Position numbers and translations under genes: made by a program. Positions 32,577-45,462 of a stretch of DNA of 64,000 bases are shown piece after piece. Positions within the stretch are counted from its first letter, which is position 1, and every line of letters begins with the position of its first letter. The stretch lies in the NCBI GenBank assembly GCA_914767715.1, contig OU612075.1, forward strand, positions 18,664,001-18,728,000. Direction: 5' to 3'. Under the pieces are notes generated by a model. It saw nothing but the letters and a program-made list of their open reading frames with translations. It was not told the origin of the DNA and made no database searches. The stretch comes from Membranipora membranacea. Taxonomy: Eukaryota > Bryozoa > Gymnolaemata > Cheilostomatida > Membraniporidae.

Positions 32577-32618
32577 CGGATATTCCATCATTTCATCATT
32601 TAATTTATGTTGTAGAAA

Positions 32619-35600
32619 ATGTCTGCGGCGCAAATAAGCGATTTCAAGAAAGACTACCAGCGGCATGGAAAATACAATCTGAAATACCAGGCACCACATT
32701 TGGCCAAACTGGCTGACAACTACCGTGATAAATTCCAGAGCAGTGGAGACTGGACGGACTGTTTGAAGGTAATACTAGTTGAATGTAGTAGGTTTATGTT
32801 AAATTTTATGAAATGAAAGCAATTAAAATTGCTACAGACATAAAAAGCATCACAACTTGACAGAGAAGGACATATACTCTTACTCCTTACTCTGTGACAA
32901 CTTCATTATCATTCGTAAGCACGACATAATCACAGAGTAAGGATAAGCAGAGGGGACACTTCAATGATCGTTATAGTGCCTTCGGGTTTTTATCCACTGG
33001 GGGAAATTCATCAATCTGGCCACCTGCCAATTTCAGAATATATATAAGTTACAGTGGAGTTTTGTCATGCAGACATAGCCACCTTTGATAGGTCATAATT
33101 CATTCTGTATTTATTCTAAAGACTGATTTCTAACTTTTCTGAAATGTCCAATCTTCGAGCTATACACCATATTATTGTCATTTTTTGCTAGGATACATAG
33201 GCTATGAGTAATCCAGGTTTTTAAAATGAGTTATATCATATAGATTTACATAGGGCTTAGGTCAATGCACGGACATTTCCTAATTTTGATGACCAGCCGT
33301 CTATCAATTGTCACATGTAAATCTATATGACAAAACTCATTTCAAAAACCTGGATTACTCTTAGCCTATGAACCCTAGCAAAAAATGACAATAATATGGT
33401 GTATAGCTTGAAGCTTGGACATTCCAGCAAAGTTGGAAATCAGTCTTTAGGATAAATACAGAATGAATTATGGCCCATCAAAGGTAGGGATGTCTGCAAG
33501 AAAAATGCCATTATAACATATAGAGATAATGAGTTTTTGGCATCCAGCTGTGCACAATTTTCCCCCAGTGAATCAAAAACCGCTGGCACTATAACTATCA
33601 TTGAACTGTCCCCTCTGTATATCCTTACTCTGTGACATAATCAAGCAGCGACACAAGGACGATATTTGAACTTTGAGCTTGAACTTTGTTTATTGCCTAA
33701 ATTCTAGTATCCATCCTGTGATTGGTTGATATCATCAAATGTACAGCACATACATGGAAAAAAATAAAAATAAAAGGAGTCTGAGCTGCATTAGTTAAAA
33801 AAGCGCATATAAAATTCCAAAAAGGTATTTTGTCTTTTGGTTGTTCTACACTTGGATGGCCTATACTTGTTTATTTTTGCTCTAAGAGCAGATGTTCTGT
33901 TTGTATTTATTTTAATACGAGAGTTCAAGGGGTGATTCTCACAATGCAAGGCAGTTTGAGACAAACGCTTTCATTTTAATATTAGCTGATGTCATCGCAG
34001 TTAGCAGAAGATTGACTTGAGAGAAACCTGGCTCTTTGGAGCTGACCCCTATGTACTATGTATATTTTTGTATTCATCAGGCACAGTCTCTTTACAACTC
34101 TGTCGCAGTGAGGCTACCGGAAGACAATAAAATATGGCTACGCAAAGCTTATGAAACCCAGCAAGCATACTGGAGTGGCTCCATAAACATGTCCCTTGAG
34201 GAACAGCTCAAACACACTAAGAGCCTGACCGATGAGATTGAGTCAATTCGGAATGTGACGAGATCACAGCTGGAGATTGCAAACAATCACGCTGACTCGT
34301 TTGGATCAAATGAGGTAGAAAAGTCACGACTTGTTGCCTTCATTGATTCCATCAAACAGACATCCGTCGATTGTACCAATGACATGATATCCTTGGCATC
34401 TCATGTAATGGAATTGAGTGTGGGCATGACAATTGAAGAGCCACCTTGCCCGTTCTCAGTCGTGGCTATTGGTTCATTAGCTAGGGGAGAGGCAACTCCT
34501 TACTCAGATTTGGAGTACATGTTTCTGCTTGATAGAAAAAACCCAACCATCGAGAAGTATTTTGAAAGGTTAGCTGTGACCACATACTTTTTGATGGGTA
34601 ACATGAGAGAAACTAAGCTATCCTATATAGCTGTTTCCGAGCTCCGGGGATGGTTTGATGATAAATCTAGGAATGGTTTCAAAATCGACGGGTTATCTGC
34701 TGGAGCTGGGAATATACCAACAGGAAATGGAAACCCCAACTCCAAAAATCACTTCATCGCAACACCCAAAGAAATGGCTGCGCGTTACCAAAATGTTCTG
34801 AACAATCCTGACAAAAAAGAGGCTTTGAGAGGAGATCTTACTGCTATGATGGCTTACATGAAATCTATATTCACCTACAGGACAGGGTTCAAGCTTCTTC
34901 CCGAACTTAAACGTCGGATTGCAAAGATGAGCTCTAACAGTCAGAGACGCGCAATGAACATGGAAATGCTGAGAAACGACATGGCCAAGTTTGACTTTAA
35001 ACCGGACTTTGATCTTCGACATAGAGGTTTTACAGTGGATGTCAAAAAAGAGCTCTATCGATTTCCTTCCCTGCTACTTTATGACATTTCAATCATTTTC
35101 TACCAACATGGTGACACCGTGTGGGACACTGTAGAAAAATTGCATGAGTGTGAGCTCATTTCCGATCACATACGATTGTCGATAATGTTTCAGCTAGCGT
35201 GTGCATGTTATGTGCGTCTCTCAACTTACCTTTACCATGATTCCCATGACGACCGAGTGTCTCTAGCACCAACTGTTAGCCCGGTGGTTGCTGCTCAACA
35301 TGGATCTCAACATTCCTCAGAAATGTCAAACACGCAGACACGCTGGGTGATGCCAGGAAATCTTCTGCTTGCCATGTGCCGTCATATGGTGCCCTTGAAA
35401 CAAGCACTGGCTAAGCGGGAGAATATCTTCGAAGTCCTCAAATCCAATGTGACATCACCAGATTGGCTTACAGAAGTGGAAATTCTCCATAGTTGTGGCA
35501 GATATAGAGATGCAGTGAACTTTCTAACAGAATTATTTGGCAGCGATCTTTTGTCGAATACTTCCGAGTTTGTAGAAGTATTGAAACAAACAAGCCATCC

Positions 35601-36599
35601 TTTCCCAGAACTCACCGATATGATTGGTGATATTTTCTATGATTGCGGAGAATACAAGCTTGCTATGGATGTTTACAAGAGCAATCCCCACACCAACAAC
35701 ACAGGTCAAACAAACAGCAGAAAAATGGCATGCAATTATCAAATGGCGAATCTAGATGGAGCAATAGAGCTTGGCTTGCACACTGCAGGCCCACTACTAA
35801 ATAGCATTAGTGGTGCTATGCGAGACAATAAAGATTTGTTTGGATCTAGCAGACGGAAGTCAAGTGTAGATATGAATAATCCTATGGATTTCTTGGTCGT
35901 GTCACCGATTTGGCGAGTCAGATAAGCAAGAGGACCAATCCCAACTCACCAGCTCATATGGAACTCAAGAACATGGCATACATGTCCAATAGGTTCCTTA
36001 AAGATGTCATGAGCAAACCAGGTGCCACTGGTCTAGACATGATGGAGGGAGCAATGGTTTACTCCCTGGAAATATACCTCAAAAGTGCTCGCAAAGACAA
36101 CAACTATATGAAGCTTAGAATTCACGATCAGGTTGGCACTTTTCTCCATATTGACCATGAGCTAGATGATTGCGATGCTGACCTTTTCTCCATGACACCA
36201 CTGCAAAGACTCGATCACATTTCCGAGTATCTAGGTCAAGGCAAAGATCAATATTTGTTCATGTCCATCATCCTAAAGCTTGGAGAGTTGTACTATTCTC
36301 AGCGCAAACATGACCTAGCAGAAGTTTACCTTCATGCTTGCCTGCCCATGCTAGCTGACTTATGTGGAGGAAATGTTCTTGTCCAAGAAGCCGGACTCAT
36401 CTATGGTACACTCGGAAAGAATTCAATGGCAACGGGACAAAGAACAAACGCCAGAGAATATTTCAAGAGAGCTATCCACATCTATTCAGAGCTTCATGGC
36501 GATCAAGCAGGACATGTCACGGAATTGAAAAACCTCCTCACTGAACTTGATATAGACTCCATTGCTATCGCTGCATACGCTGATGAAGAACTTGACTGA
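32619..36599 (+). CDS. Nucleotidyltransferase-like/TPR protein, with frame break
   Basis: Exon 1 (32,619-32,768) encodes 50 residues starting MSAAQISDFKK and ends in a phase-0 donor (GTAATA). Exon 2 (34,081-36,599) follows TATTCATCAG. In exon 2 the motif VAIGSLARGEATPYSDLEY is that of the nucleotidyltransferase fold at the N-terminus of PII-uridylyltransferase (GlnD) and related DUF294-type proteins. C-terminal residues include TPR-like helices (LGELYYSQRKHDLAEVYLHA; YFKRAIHIYSELHG). The reading frame breaks once between 35,880 and 35,925. The two frames join smoothly as MDFL then GRVTDLASQIS if one base is missing near 35,893. Restored length would be about 889 residues. The single large second exon is unusual here. 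A substrate is not known for animal members, and a non-catalytic role is possible because the second acidic pair reads DLE. Confidence 0.75.
32926..33638. mobile_element. Large foldback element in the nucleotidyltransferase gene intron
   Basis: The arms (about 32,926-33,240 and 33,310-33,638) are inverted copies of about 320 bases. For example, ATCACAGAGTAAGGATA is mirrored by TATCCTTACTCTGTGACAT, and GAGTAATCCAGGTTTTTAAA by its near complement. There is no transposase frame. If transcribed, the intron would form a long hairpin. Confidence 0.8.
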
Positions 36600-37659
36600 T
36601 GATCCATATTATTATATACACCAGTGCGGGTTGGAACCCTTCCACCCTCCATGTATGCATAACCACAACAAATATTATTGACCTTATTGAGAGTTGTCTC
36701 TCTATTAAAAGTGGACAGACAACTCTAAGTACTACATACTTCTGTTGCTTTTTCAACAAAACATTTTACTCCTTATTTGTATTCCTTATATACAGTGTTA
36801 GAAGTGAGTGTGAACTGGTTGGAACTGAGTACCCACCAAAATATATAGAACACAATTCCCACTGGATTTAGTGCAGAAAACTGTAAAAATGTTGCTTTTT
36901 GACCAAATATAAATCATATTTTCGATCATACTTTTACAAATCTATATTTCTGCAAAAATTTTATGCTCAGCATGCTTAGCTTCACAGTTTGATATAGATA
37001 TTGCAAAAACTTCCATACTTTAGGCAATGAACTCCCTCTTCAGAGAAGAGGGAGCTCATTGCTTTAGGGCTTTGCCTGTTGTTTATGATTTTCTGGTAGT
37101 TCATGTTCATGTAGGAACTAGTATAAGATTATTCTTAGAATTTGAATTATTTGTTATATTTAGAGAATTTGACCGGATACCCACATAGCTATATACAAAA
37201 TATATACAAGAAAATAATTGTGCCCCATCGTTTCTTTAATTTTGAACAATTCTGTGATGTTAAATCAAGCGTTTATTACAAACTCATTCCACTCTATTTA
37301 TGCAAATTCTGAAAAAAATGATATAACAGTGCATCGATGCCAGGCCGCAGGAACCAAATATCTGGCTGAATAAAATACAGTATTGTGTCTGTGGCTGTCA
37401 ACGAATACGTTTCCATCCGATGACATAGCGGTATTGTCAACATCTAGGTTCAGCATATATTAGGTCATATAATTATGTCTATATTCGGTGATTGTAAAAG
37501 CGATTTAAGAATTTCCTCATTGAAAGTTTGCTGATGAGGGTGGTATCATATCCTTCACAATACAACACACTATTATAATATAACGTGTTGGTAATATGAC
37601 CTTTAACCTTTAACATTAAGGGTTCACAGTTCAAGGTCATACAAAAGGTCAATCAGTCT
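36600..37659. other. Intergenic stretch
   Basis: No gene is seen. It contains a short perfect hairpin family member at 37,024-37,062 (CAATGAACTCCCTCTT with AAGAGGGAGCTCATTG), also found at 14,177-14,213. Confidence 0.5.
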
Positions 37660-38675
37660 CTAATTCGAGGTATTGGCTGGTGGTTCACATGTTGACTGAC
37701 TTGGACATTCCTCCATTGATACAACAGCCTGAGTTTCCGTATTGAAGTAGTAAAAATCAGTGCAAGACGCGCCACATGACCGACAATCAAATTTTGCAAT
37801 ATGTGAGCAGGCAGTGTTCATAATACGTTCAAAGTCGCAGCCGGATACGAAACAGCTGTGTGCTGTTCTAGCCATGGCTGCAATCGCTACAATGAGAGAA
37901 AGTATGTATTAACTGATGACATTGAGTTTAGAAACAGGAAGTTATGTCACACTGTATTGAACCAGATTGACTATTATTAGTAACATGATAACCCATAGTG
38001 TTCTGACTACCGGAGCTAGCATACCGCAATGGACGCACAAAGCAGGGACACTGGACACAATTATGATGGATAAAATTTTTACTGTGGGAGAAAGATATCA
38101 AAAGAAAGCAGGAAGTATTCTGAAGGTTGAAAGTCAAACCAAAACTAAACCAAACAAATTCGTTGTAGTGTGTTGTCTGGAAACAGGCTATGAAAAATTT
38201 AGCAAATTAGCAAATTTTTAGTAATTAGTGAACTTTATCATGTGGGTAGGTCTAATGCTCCGCAAAATTCGGCTCAGATACAGAGCTAGGTTAAATATTT
38301 AACTCAATGCTCACATCCCTAAATGTTTCTGAGTAGACTACTTTTGACTGTTAATTTCTGTGACCACTGAAATGCTTTTCTCTGTTTCGCCTCAGCCATT
38401 TTCTCCACTAATATTTCCACAGAAGGTAATGCAGGGACACTTTTGACATCAGTAACTGAGTCAAAGCAATACTTCTACAGATATTTCATGTCCATTTTAA
38501 GTCACTCATTATTCCGATGAACAAATTAACTCGCTTACAATTATTAAATCTGATCTAAAGTATCATCCCTCACCGTTTTATGGCCGCTGCTTAGGTAGCG
38601 AAAAAAATTACGAACATTTATGTTGATAGGTTCAGATAATGTTCACTCACCTAGTAGTACAAAGATAATCCTCAT
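37660..38675 (-). CDS. Small secreted cysteine-rich protein 1
   Basis: Exon 1 (38,675-38,651) begins MRIIFVLL and ends in a GTGAGT donor in phase 1. Exon 2 (37,886-37,660) begins after a CATTGTAG acceptor and completes the signal peptide (AIAAMARTAHS). The 83-residue product has nine Cys after the predicted cleavage site, ending FYYFN ... EECPSQSTC. It is the first of three like genes here (with 39,607-40,796 and 44,701-45,364). I do not recognise the family; defence, venom-like or matrix roles are all possible. Confidence 0.7.
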
Positions 38676-39606
38676 AATGATAGCTTCTTTTGGTTTCTGA
38701 CAGGCAGGTAAAGATTGAATAGAAGTTTGGATTCAGTATGAATCAAAAAATGTCAATTTATAATTATTGAACAGACGTAAACTCAGATGGTACTAGACAG
38801 TTAATTATCTGACAGTGAGCTGCAGTGATCAGGCTGTGAGGTCTCCAGCAATCGGTTTCTGAGTATAAAATGGCACCAAATCGATGATTTATAGCCTTTC
38901 TATTACTACCAGGTTGTACATGAAACGTAGATCAGTCATGCGCTAACAGTGTAAATAGATTTACAGGTAATGTGATCACGCTCGCTTGGTTAGCCTATGT
39001 TTTTGAATGGTTTGTTTTTTTGGATGGGGTTATTGATGACATGCCTTAGTGTGAATATTCTGGCTAGCCTCCAAAATAATTTTGCCTGAAATATATGATG
39101 ATGCGTTTTTGATTCCTTTTTTACAACCTCATTTTTTATCAAGTCATTGTTTTGTAGTAATATTTTTAATGGGTTGTTTTTCATTAAAGAAACACGTCAG
39201 CATCTGGGGTGATGAAGCAATGAAATGTTTAGACACACAGTTTTGCCTCTCATAGCAGTACTGTGTTGTATAATTTACTGTCATTAAATATGATATTAAT
39301 AATAAAAATAGTGATAATAATAATACAGCCAAATTTGAAAAGATATAGCAGGAATAAAAATATAGCAGAATACCGCCATAATGACACAATATAATGATGT
39401 TATTATTACCAATATCTTAAAAACCATTTACCACTTAGTTGAAGACCTGCTATATTTTGTTGTTGTGTTATATGAGGTTTAAAAATATCAAAGTTATAGC
39501 AGGAGCATCTTTATAAATCATTCAATCAAATCGCAGTTTAGGAATTGAGGTTATTAGGACAGTTTTTAATGTCTGCCGTTTTTTAAATCAGACAACTTAA
39601 ATGCCA

Positions 39607-40796
39607 TCAAGGCCCATTCAACACCTGCGTCAATCTTTTCCTCAAGTTCCTTTCAGTGTTGCGTGGATGGTTGTTTCTTGGTGCAGGAGTGGTAGTAATG
39701 TTAGCCTGTGTTTCCTCGATTTCACAAGTTGTTGTGGGGCAGTCTCTCTTTGACATGATCTTTTCATCTTTATCAACAAAATACAACAAACAGGGGCTTT
39801 GAAGAGCAGCTCTGCATTTGTATTTCTTGGAGCACGCTGACTTTTTTATCAGAGTTTCAGTGTCACATGGAGGGAGAATGCATGTCCTCCGTGAAGGCTG
39901 TTTACATCTTCGCACTGGCTCTTCTTTCTGTGCGGTCTCATCTGCTAAAAAAGAGAGAAACATCATGATGCATAAACTTCACAATCAAATATATTTTGAG
40001 ACTAAATATATATACACACGAAAAATGGCAGGGAGTATGGGCTTTCAATAGACCGTCTATACACCTTCGTTGAAAGAGAATGAGTTCAAATCACGCAATT
40101 AAAAAAAGACTGCCTTTTGAAATTGCTGCAGGATTCTAAGTTCACTTTTATACACCAAAGGGAGGCTTAGGCGTCCATCAATTTACTCTTGCCTAAATGT
40201 TAACATATAGTTATAGGGAATATCATCGCCTGGGGAAGATCGATTGATTATCAAAGATGTTGTACTTTAACTCATGTAATGAGAATGCATATATTTGAGA
40301 GGGAGTCACTTTCATCTTTAGGTTAACAATAGCCCACACATTCTTTTAATAGTAATGAGCATCCGTTCATCAAACTCCTGATGGTGTTAGAAATTAATCA
40401 CTATTGTTTCCAACATGCAAAAAAATGTAATACTTTCATTTCCGATTAATTTTGTCTTGTTTTGCCGTTGAACTAGCCCAAGATTCTTAAAATATTCAGT
40501 TGGGGAATGGTAGTGTAGTCCCTCATACAAACCTTGGTTGCCAGCAAAATAGCTGTGGGCGTCATGCTAACATCGTGTTATTTCACAAATGAGTAATGAT
40601 AACATGTTACTTCCTAAACTTAAATGTTTTGAAGATACTACCTGATACCAAAAAGAAGCGAATCACAGAATCTTGCATGGTGTTTCAGCTCAATCAAAAA
40701 ACAAAACTGTCACAATCTCTCTGATAAATAGAAAATTGACTTACCAATTATCAGCAGAATAAGTAAGGTAGATATAATCCATTTTGTTGTTGTCAT
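39607..40796 (-). CDS. Small secreted cysteine-rich protein 2
   Basis: Exon 1 (40,796-40,745) encodes MTTTKWIISTLLILLII, a signal peptide, with a GTAAGT donor in phase 1. Exon 2 (39,944-39,607) follows TTTTTTAG and encodes the mature part: CILPPC, SACSKKYKC, then LLYFV ... DCPTTTC and a basic, Asn/Thr-rich tail of about 40 residues absent from the other two genes. The total is 129 residues. Same exon plan and strand as its neighbours. Confidence 0.65.
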
Positions 40797-40799
40797 TTT

Positions 40800-43700
40800 T
40801 TCTGCTGTTTCAGGAATGTTGATTGATCCTCGATTACGACAACGTAATACTAGATTGATACAGGTAGGCGGACAAAGATCTCAGAGATATCCGCTCATTT
40901 ACCAATTGATCCTTTGATCAGAAAGCAATGAATAAGAATGAATGCTGAAATAATAAACTAAACTGTTGAGGTTATTATTCTCCTAGGCTTCAGGATTAGT
41001 CCAGGAAAAACCATCCGACAAGTTAATCCAAATGGATGAGTAATAAATTGGGCGAACATCCCCTAGCTGACACCATTTAAATAACGATAACCGCAAATCT
41101 GAGACCCAAAAAACCATAAAAACATCCCGAAATAACATGACAAACAACTTCGCCTTGACTCAGGTAAAAAGAGAGCTAAGCATTGTGCAAAAATACTTGA
41201 TAGCGGACGGTGTTGACAGTACCGTTTTATCCCTAAGATATTGTGTAAGTGACTAGGTTTCTTGGGATCTTGACCTGAACTGCTTGCCAAATGCGTACGC
41301 ATCAATGCTAGATCGGTGGAATAGGTCGTCCAGGAGTTATTAATTCCATCGTTCAACCACCACTACTTTGCGCCGAATAGCACCAAAGTGACAGACAGGA
41401 ATAATACTAGAATGAAATGACTGGAACTTTCATAGTTGGAACATATTATTTCCTGATTAATTGTAAAATAATTAGGAAAAGAAAATTCTCTCATCATTAG
41501 TTCAGCCGTAGCTGTACTATGTAGAAGGGAAACTTTTTTCCAGCTCAACATAATTATGCAAACGATACAAGTAAGCGTTTACCAGTCATAGGCTTGGCAT
41601 GATTATTTTGGGCCTCCTGACGTAGGGTTTACAATTATAAATTTAGCACAAAATTTCTACAGGGCCCAAACAGTTTACTTTGAAAAGAAAAGATAATATG
41701 TAACATGTGACTCCCGAGCTGCGAAAGGGAGGGCAGAGCTGATCATGTGAAAAGAGTTAAATTGTTCCTTTAGCACAAAGCCATCTGACCTCATGCCTGG
41801 AGACGACGCGGCGCAAATGCTCAATTTACTTGACCCAATGATCTGTGGTAGTTTGTGATAAGATCAATAATGTAAAAAAAATAGCGGTAGCCAGGTACTG
41901 CGATGTGCCGCGTGGTGCTTTGTGCAGAGGTGCAAAGGTGTACCAGTAAAGTTGTGAGAATTCTGAGTAGGAAGAGATTTCACTCACCAAATAACAGGAT
42001 AATCCATTAATCCTTTCCTCTCTCCCAGAGTTACACATTAAACGCTACAGCGTTTGTTAACGGCAATGCTGATTATTTTTGGATTATATTATGATTAAAC
42101 TGTATGTATGTCCAATTTCCTGGTGAGTGAACTTACCTTATATTCCTATATATATTTGTTTGTGACAAGGCAAGTGGCCATGAACGAGCCGTGATCGGAT
42201 GAAGGCCAGAGGGAAAAGTACCGTAATAAGAATAAGACTACAGACGATATGTTGCAAACATACGTAAGTCGATTCAATATCGACTTGGATTACTAGGCTT
42301 ATTTGCTTATTTCCCTTTAAAATAGCGTGGTTTATGTTCCTCTATATTTGAGATTTGAGTGAGTATAAGGAAATTCACTTGCCGTTGGTTCAGTCCTATG
42401 GAAAATTTTCCTGAAAACAATCACTTCTATCTTATCGTTTCTTATCTGTTGTTGTTTTCAAAAACATGGTCTTATTTGCTTCTTGCATTGATTGGTTCAT
42501 AATTTAAACTGATTCCAGCTCATACATCGATGTGGCTTCTTCATGGTTATTTTGTTCCCATGCACTCTGCACAGACCATAGAACATCAAACATCATCCAT
42601 GTACGCGACAAAAAAAGGTGGTTCCTGTGACTTTGATCTGGAACCAAATTTGTTTCAATACTGTGCAGTTGGATATCAGAGAACCTTTCTTCACATATGT
42701 TAGTCTGAATACATGGACGCAAGTGGTTTAAAAACTTACCTACACTGTGTCCAAATCCTTGTTAGCATTCCAAAATTCGAGTTCAAACAAAAGCTTATTA
42801 GTACAAATTGTGAAATGGTGTCTCCTAAAAGCTTCTTCTTTGTTAATGGGTGAGCATTCATTGCTTTTAACCTAGCTATTTCACAAAACGAAAAACTTGA
42901 TTCAATAAGCTGTGAGCTCATGTTGTCCGCTCATCCTCCCCTCTTCCTGCCTCCTCAGTGCTGCTCATGTTGTCCGCTCATCCTCCCCTCCCCCTGCCTG
43001 CCTCCTCAGTGCTCATCCTCCCCTCTTCCTGCCTCCTCAGTGCTCCTGCTTGATCAGATAGATGTAGATAGAAACCATGTATCACCTTTTGATTGCGTAT
43101 GTCAACTTGTCCTGCATTGCAATAGTTGGTACAAAAACAGTACAAATTTAGAGATAGCGTACAACCATAGAAATAAATAAATAGAAATAAATATGCATAC
43201 AACAGTTGGCATCAATTTCTAAAAATAAACTGTGTGACTGTATGATTTTTAATCATGGCCAAAACAAGTACTATCAATGAAAAAATATAATCACACAAGT
43301 TGAAAGATCTACAAAACCTGACACCATCTCTTTGGTCTAACTACTTTTTATTGGAAGATGTGCTGATTTTCATTGCCCGAAAAAGTGTTCAACTGCATCA
43401 AAATGCGTATACACATAAAAGCATAGAGGGAACCTTTATCATGCAATAATTTATATGATAATTCATATATATTATAACATACTATATAACAATATTTCAG
43501 ATTGTGCACAGAGTGTCAACAACAATCGATTTTCTGACCTGAAGTTTCAGTCGACAACATTGTCTCATGTTAGTAAAGAAATGAGGGCGAAAAGAGTGTT
43601 TTTTTATCATAGTGGATGCACAGTCAAGAAATCGCAAGAGATTTTCAGGTCATATTGATTCATCATAAATCAAATATGATGAAATGACTATTTTTATTTT

Positions 43701-44700
43701 GTTGTTTTTCTTGTGCATTAGTCTACATCACACAGCAAACATATCAAATTTAGTTGTGTGACCAAGAATTGATGTTTTTGTTGATATTGATGATCTTTAT
43801 ATAAGCCATAAGTCATAACATGCCATTTTATCAAAATCTCATTCAAAGCGTAATAATCGATATTCCATGGTGACTTGCAGAATTTAGAATTTATTTTTCT
43901 TAACTTATGTCAGAATTATAGAATGAAAAGAGGCAACTGAGATAAGAAAGCGCTTTGGAAAGAGAATGAGGACGGGACGGGACAGTCCAAGAACACTCTA
44001 TGCGCCCATTTTCTGAACCCTGGCCGATTATGATCATCATGATAAGCTGATTGGCTGCACCAAAATAAATGATAAGAATAACATTTTTTGTACTGGAGGT
44101 TTTTTTAAAACAGAATGCCATGGCCTAACACACTCTAGTTTGCATTTATGTAATGTGAACATGGCGTAATAGGGTAGTGCTTGGGTTTTTTTTCTTGCTT
44201 CAACTCTCAATCAAATGCATTTGTTACTAAACGTGTTGTGTTACTAATTGTGTTACTAAATTTGTTAATTACCATTGTAATTAACATCTCAACAAATTCC
44301 TGGAGGCCTGTAAACCATGGTTTTACGGTTCAGTCTAGATGAAATAATAAAATAATAAAGGCTTATTTGAGAAGAGATAAAATAAGAAACATAGTAAGAA
44401 ATAAGCATGACGATTAGAAATTGTTGTTAATTTATACACTATATTCTATTCTACCAACCGAAAGATAAATTTATAAACTTGGCCAAATCATGTCTAGATA
44501 GATAGATAGATAGATAGATTATTACATTACATTATTATTACATTAAAAGCAAAAACTAAGAATCAGTATGTATTTATAAATGTCTTTGGTAAAGGAAGGG
44601 AGTTCAGAAAAGCTCTGTCATTTTTTCACTCTTTGTCATTGTATTAGACTCTATATTTGTGCTGTATTACAGGTACAGGTACAGATAATAGGTGCAGGTT
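40800..44700. other. Intergenic region between secreted protein genes 2 and 3
   Basis: No gene is recognised. It includes a minisatellite at 42,919-43,050 and a (GATA)n tract near 44,495-44,518. Open frames here lack signal peptides joined to Cys-rich exons. Confidence 0.5.
42919..43050. repeat. Minisatellite, three imperfect units
   Basis: GCTCATCCTCCCCTCTTCCT followed by GCCTCCTCAGTGCT recurs three times, twice with CATGTTGTCC in front. Each unit ends in a pyrimidine tract plus CAG, so it would look like repeated splice acceptors if transcribed on the plus strand. Confidence 0.7.
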
Positions 44701-45364
44701 TTAGGTACAGGTGTTAGGACACTCCTTTATGGTGGCTCCGGTGACTGGATCCCTGAAGTAGTAGTTACATCCATGGCAGTAGTCTGACACACACTCAGCT
44801 GTTGGGTGTCCCTCACACGTCTTCCGGAAACAAGGAGGCACAAAACACATGGCCCCTTGACCTTGACACGCAGAGCCTGGACAACGCTCAGGAACATCAG
44901 GAGCAAAGCCACTTACTGCTACAATCAAAAGCACAGCAATCTTCAATAAATCATATATCCCACAATGCAACTTTATGGATTTCCCAGAGAATGTGGATTT
45001 CCCAGAGAATATAATAATATTATGAGTTTTGCTCACAAAATAAAATTAAAACAAAAAAGATTTCTTGAGCATATGGCAGTTACACAAACTAATCCCATTA
45101 AAGCATATCAATAAGGTCTGGTTTGTGTCCGGAAGCAAAGGCTGCCAGGTTCCTGTTAAGTTCCTCACAATGGAACGTAAAAACCAAGCCTGTGGACACA
45201 TTGATTTTTCCCTGGTGTGTGTCCCCCAGACTATGGGCACCCTGCCGAACAGCCTGTGAGGTTTTCTCATTCACAGGCTTTCTGAATCTCACTCTAATTT
45301 ACGAACAGTACTCACCGGCAAGCAGCAGTGCAGAGCAAACAGCAAAGAAAGTCACGATTCTCAT
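44701..45364 (-). CDS. Small secreted cysteine-rich protein 3
   Basis: Exon 1 (45,364-45,316) encodes MRIVTFFAVCSALLLA, a signal peptide, with a GTGAGT donor in phase 1. Exon 2 (44,918-44,701) follows GATTGTAG and encodes VSGFAPDVPERCPGSAC, CFVPPC, CVSDYCHGC, then YYFRD ... ECPNTC and a stop. The total is 88 residues. A TATA box lies about 90 bases upstream of the ATG. The spacing of the first Cys pair (CFVPPC) and the YF...CP...TC end match genes 1 and 2. Confidence 0.75.
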
Positions 45365-45450
45365 TGCCAATGATAATCAATGTCTATGGATAGTAAATAA
45401 ACTTGTGGATTTCTCTTCTGATCTGTTTATGCAGCAGTCAGCGTATCGAT

Positions 45451-45462
45451 GGTCTTTATATA
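45451..45462 (-). promoter_or_regulatory. TATA box of secreted protein gene 3
   Basis: On the minus strand it reads TATATAAAGACC, about 90 bases upstream of the start codon. The sequence AAAGACC also occurs in the selector-like elements of the exon array, but here the context is an ordinary promoter. Confidence 0.6.

Noticed and set aside
34693-35022. Minus-strand open frame within the nucleotidyltransferase gene
   Set aside because: Antisense shadow of a well-supported coding exon.
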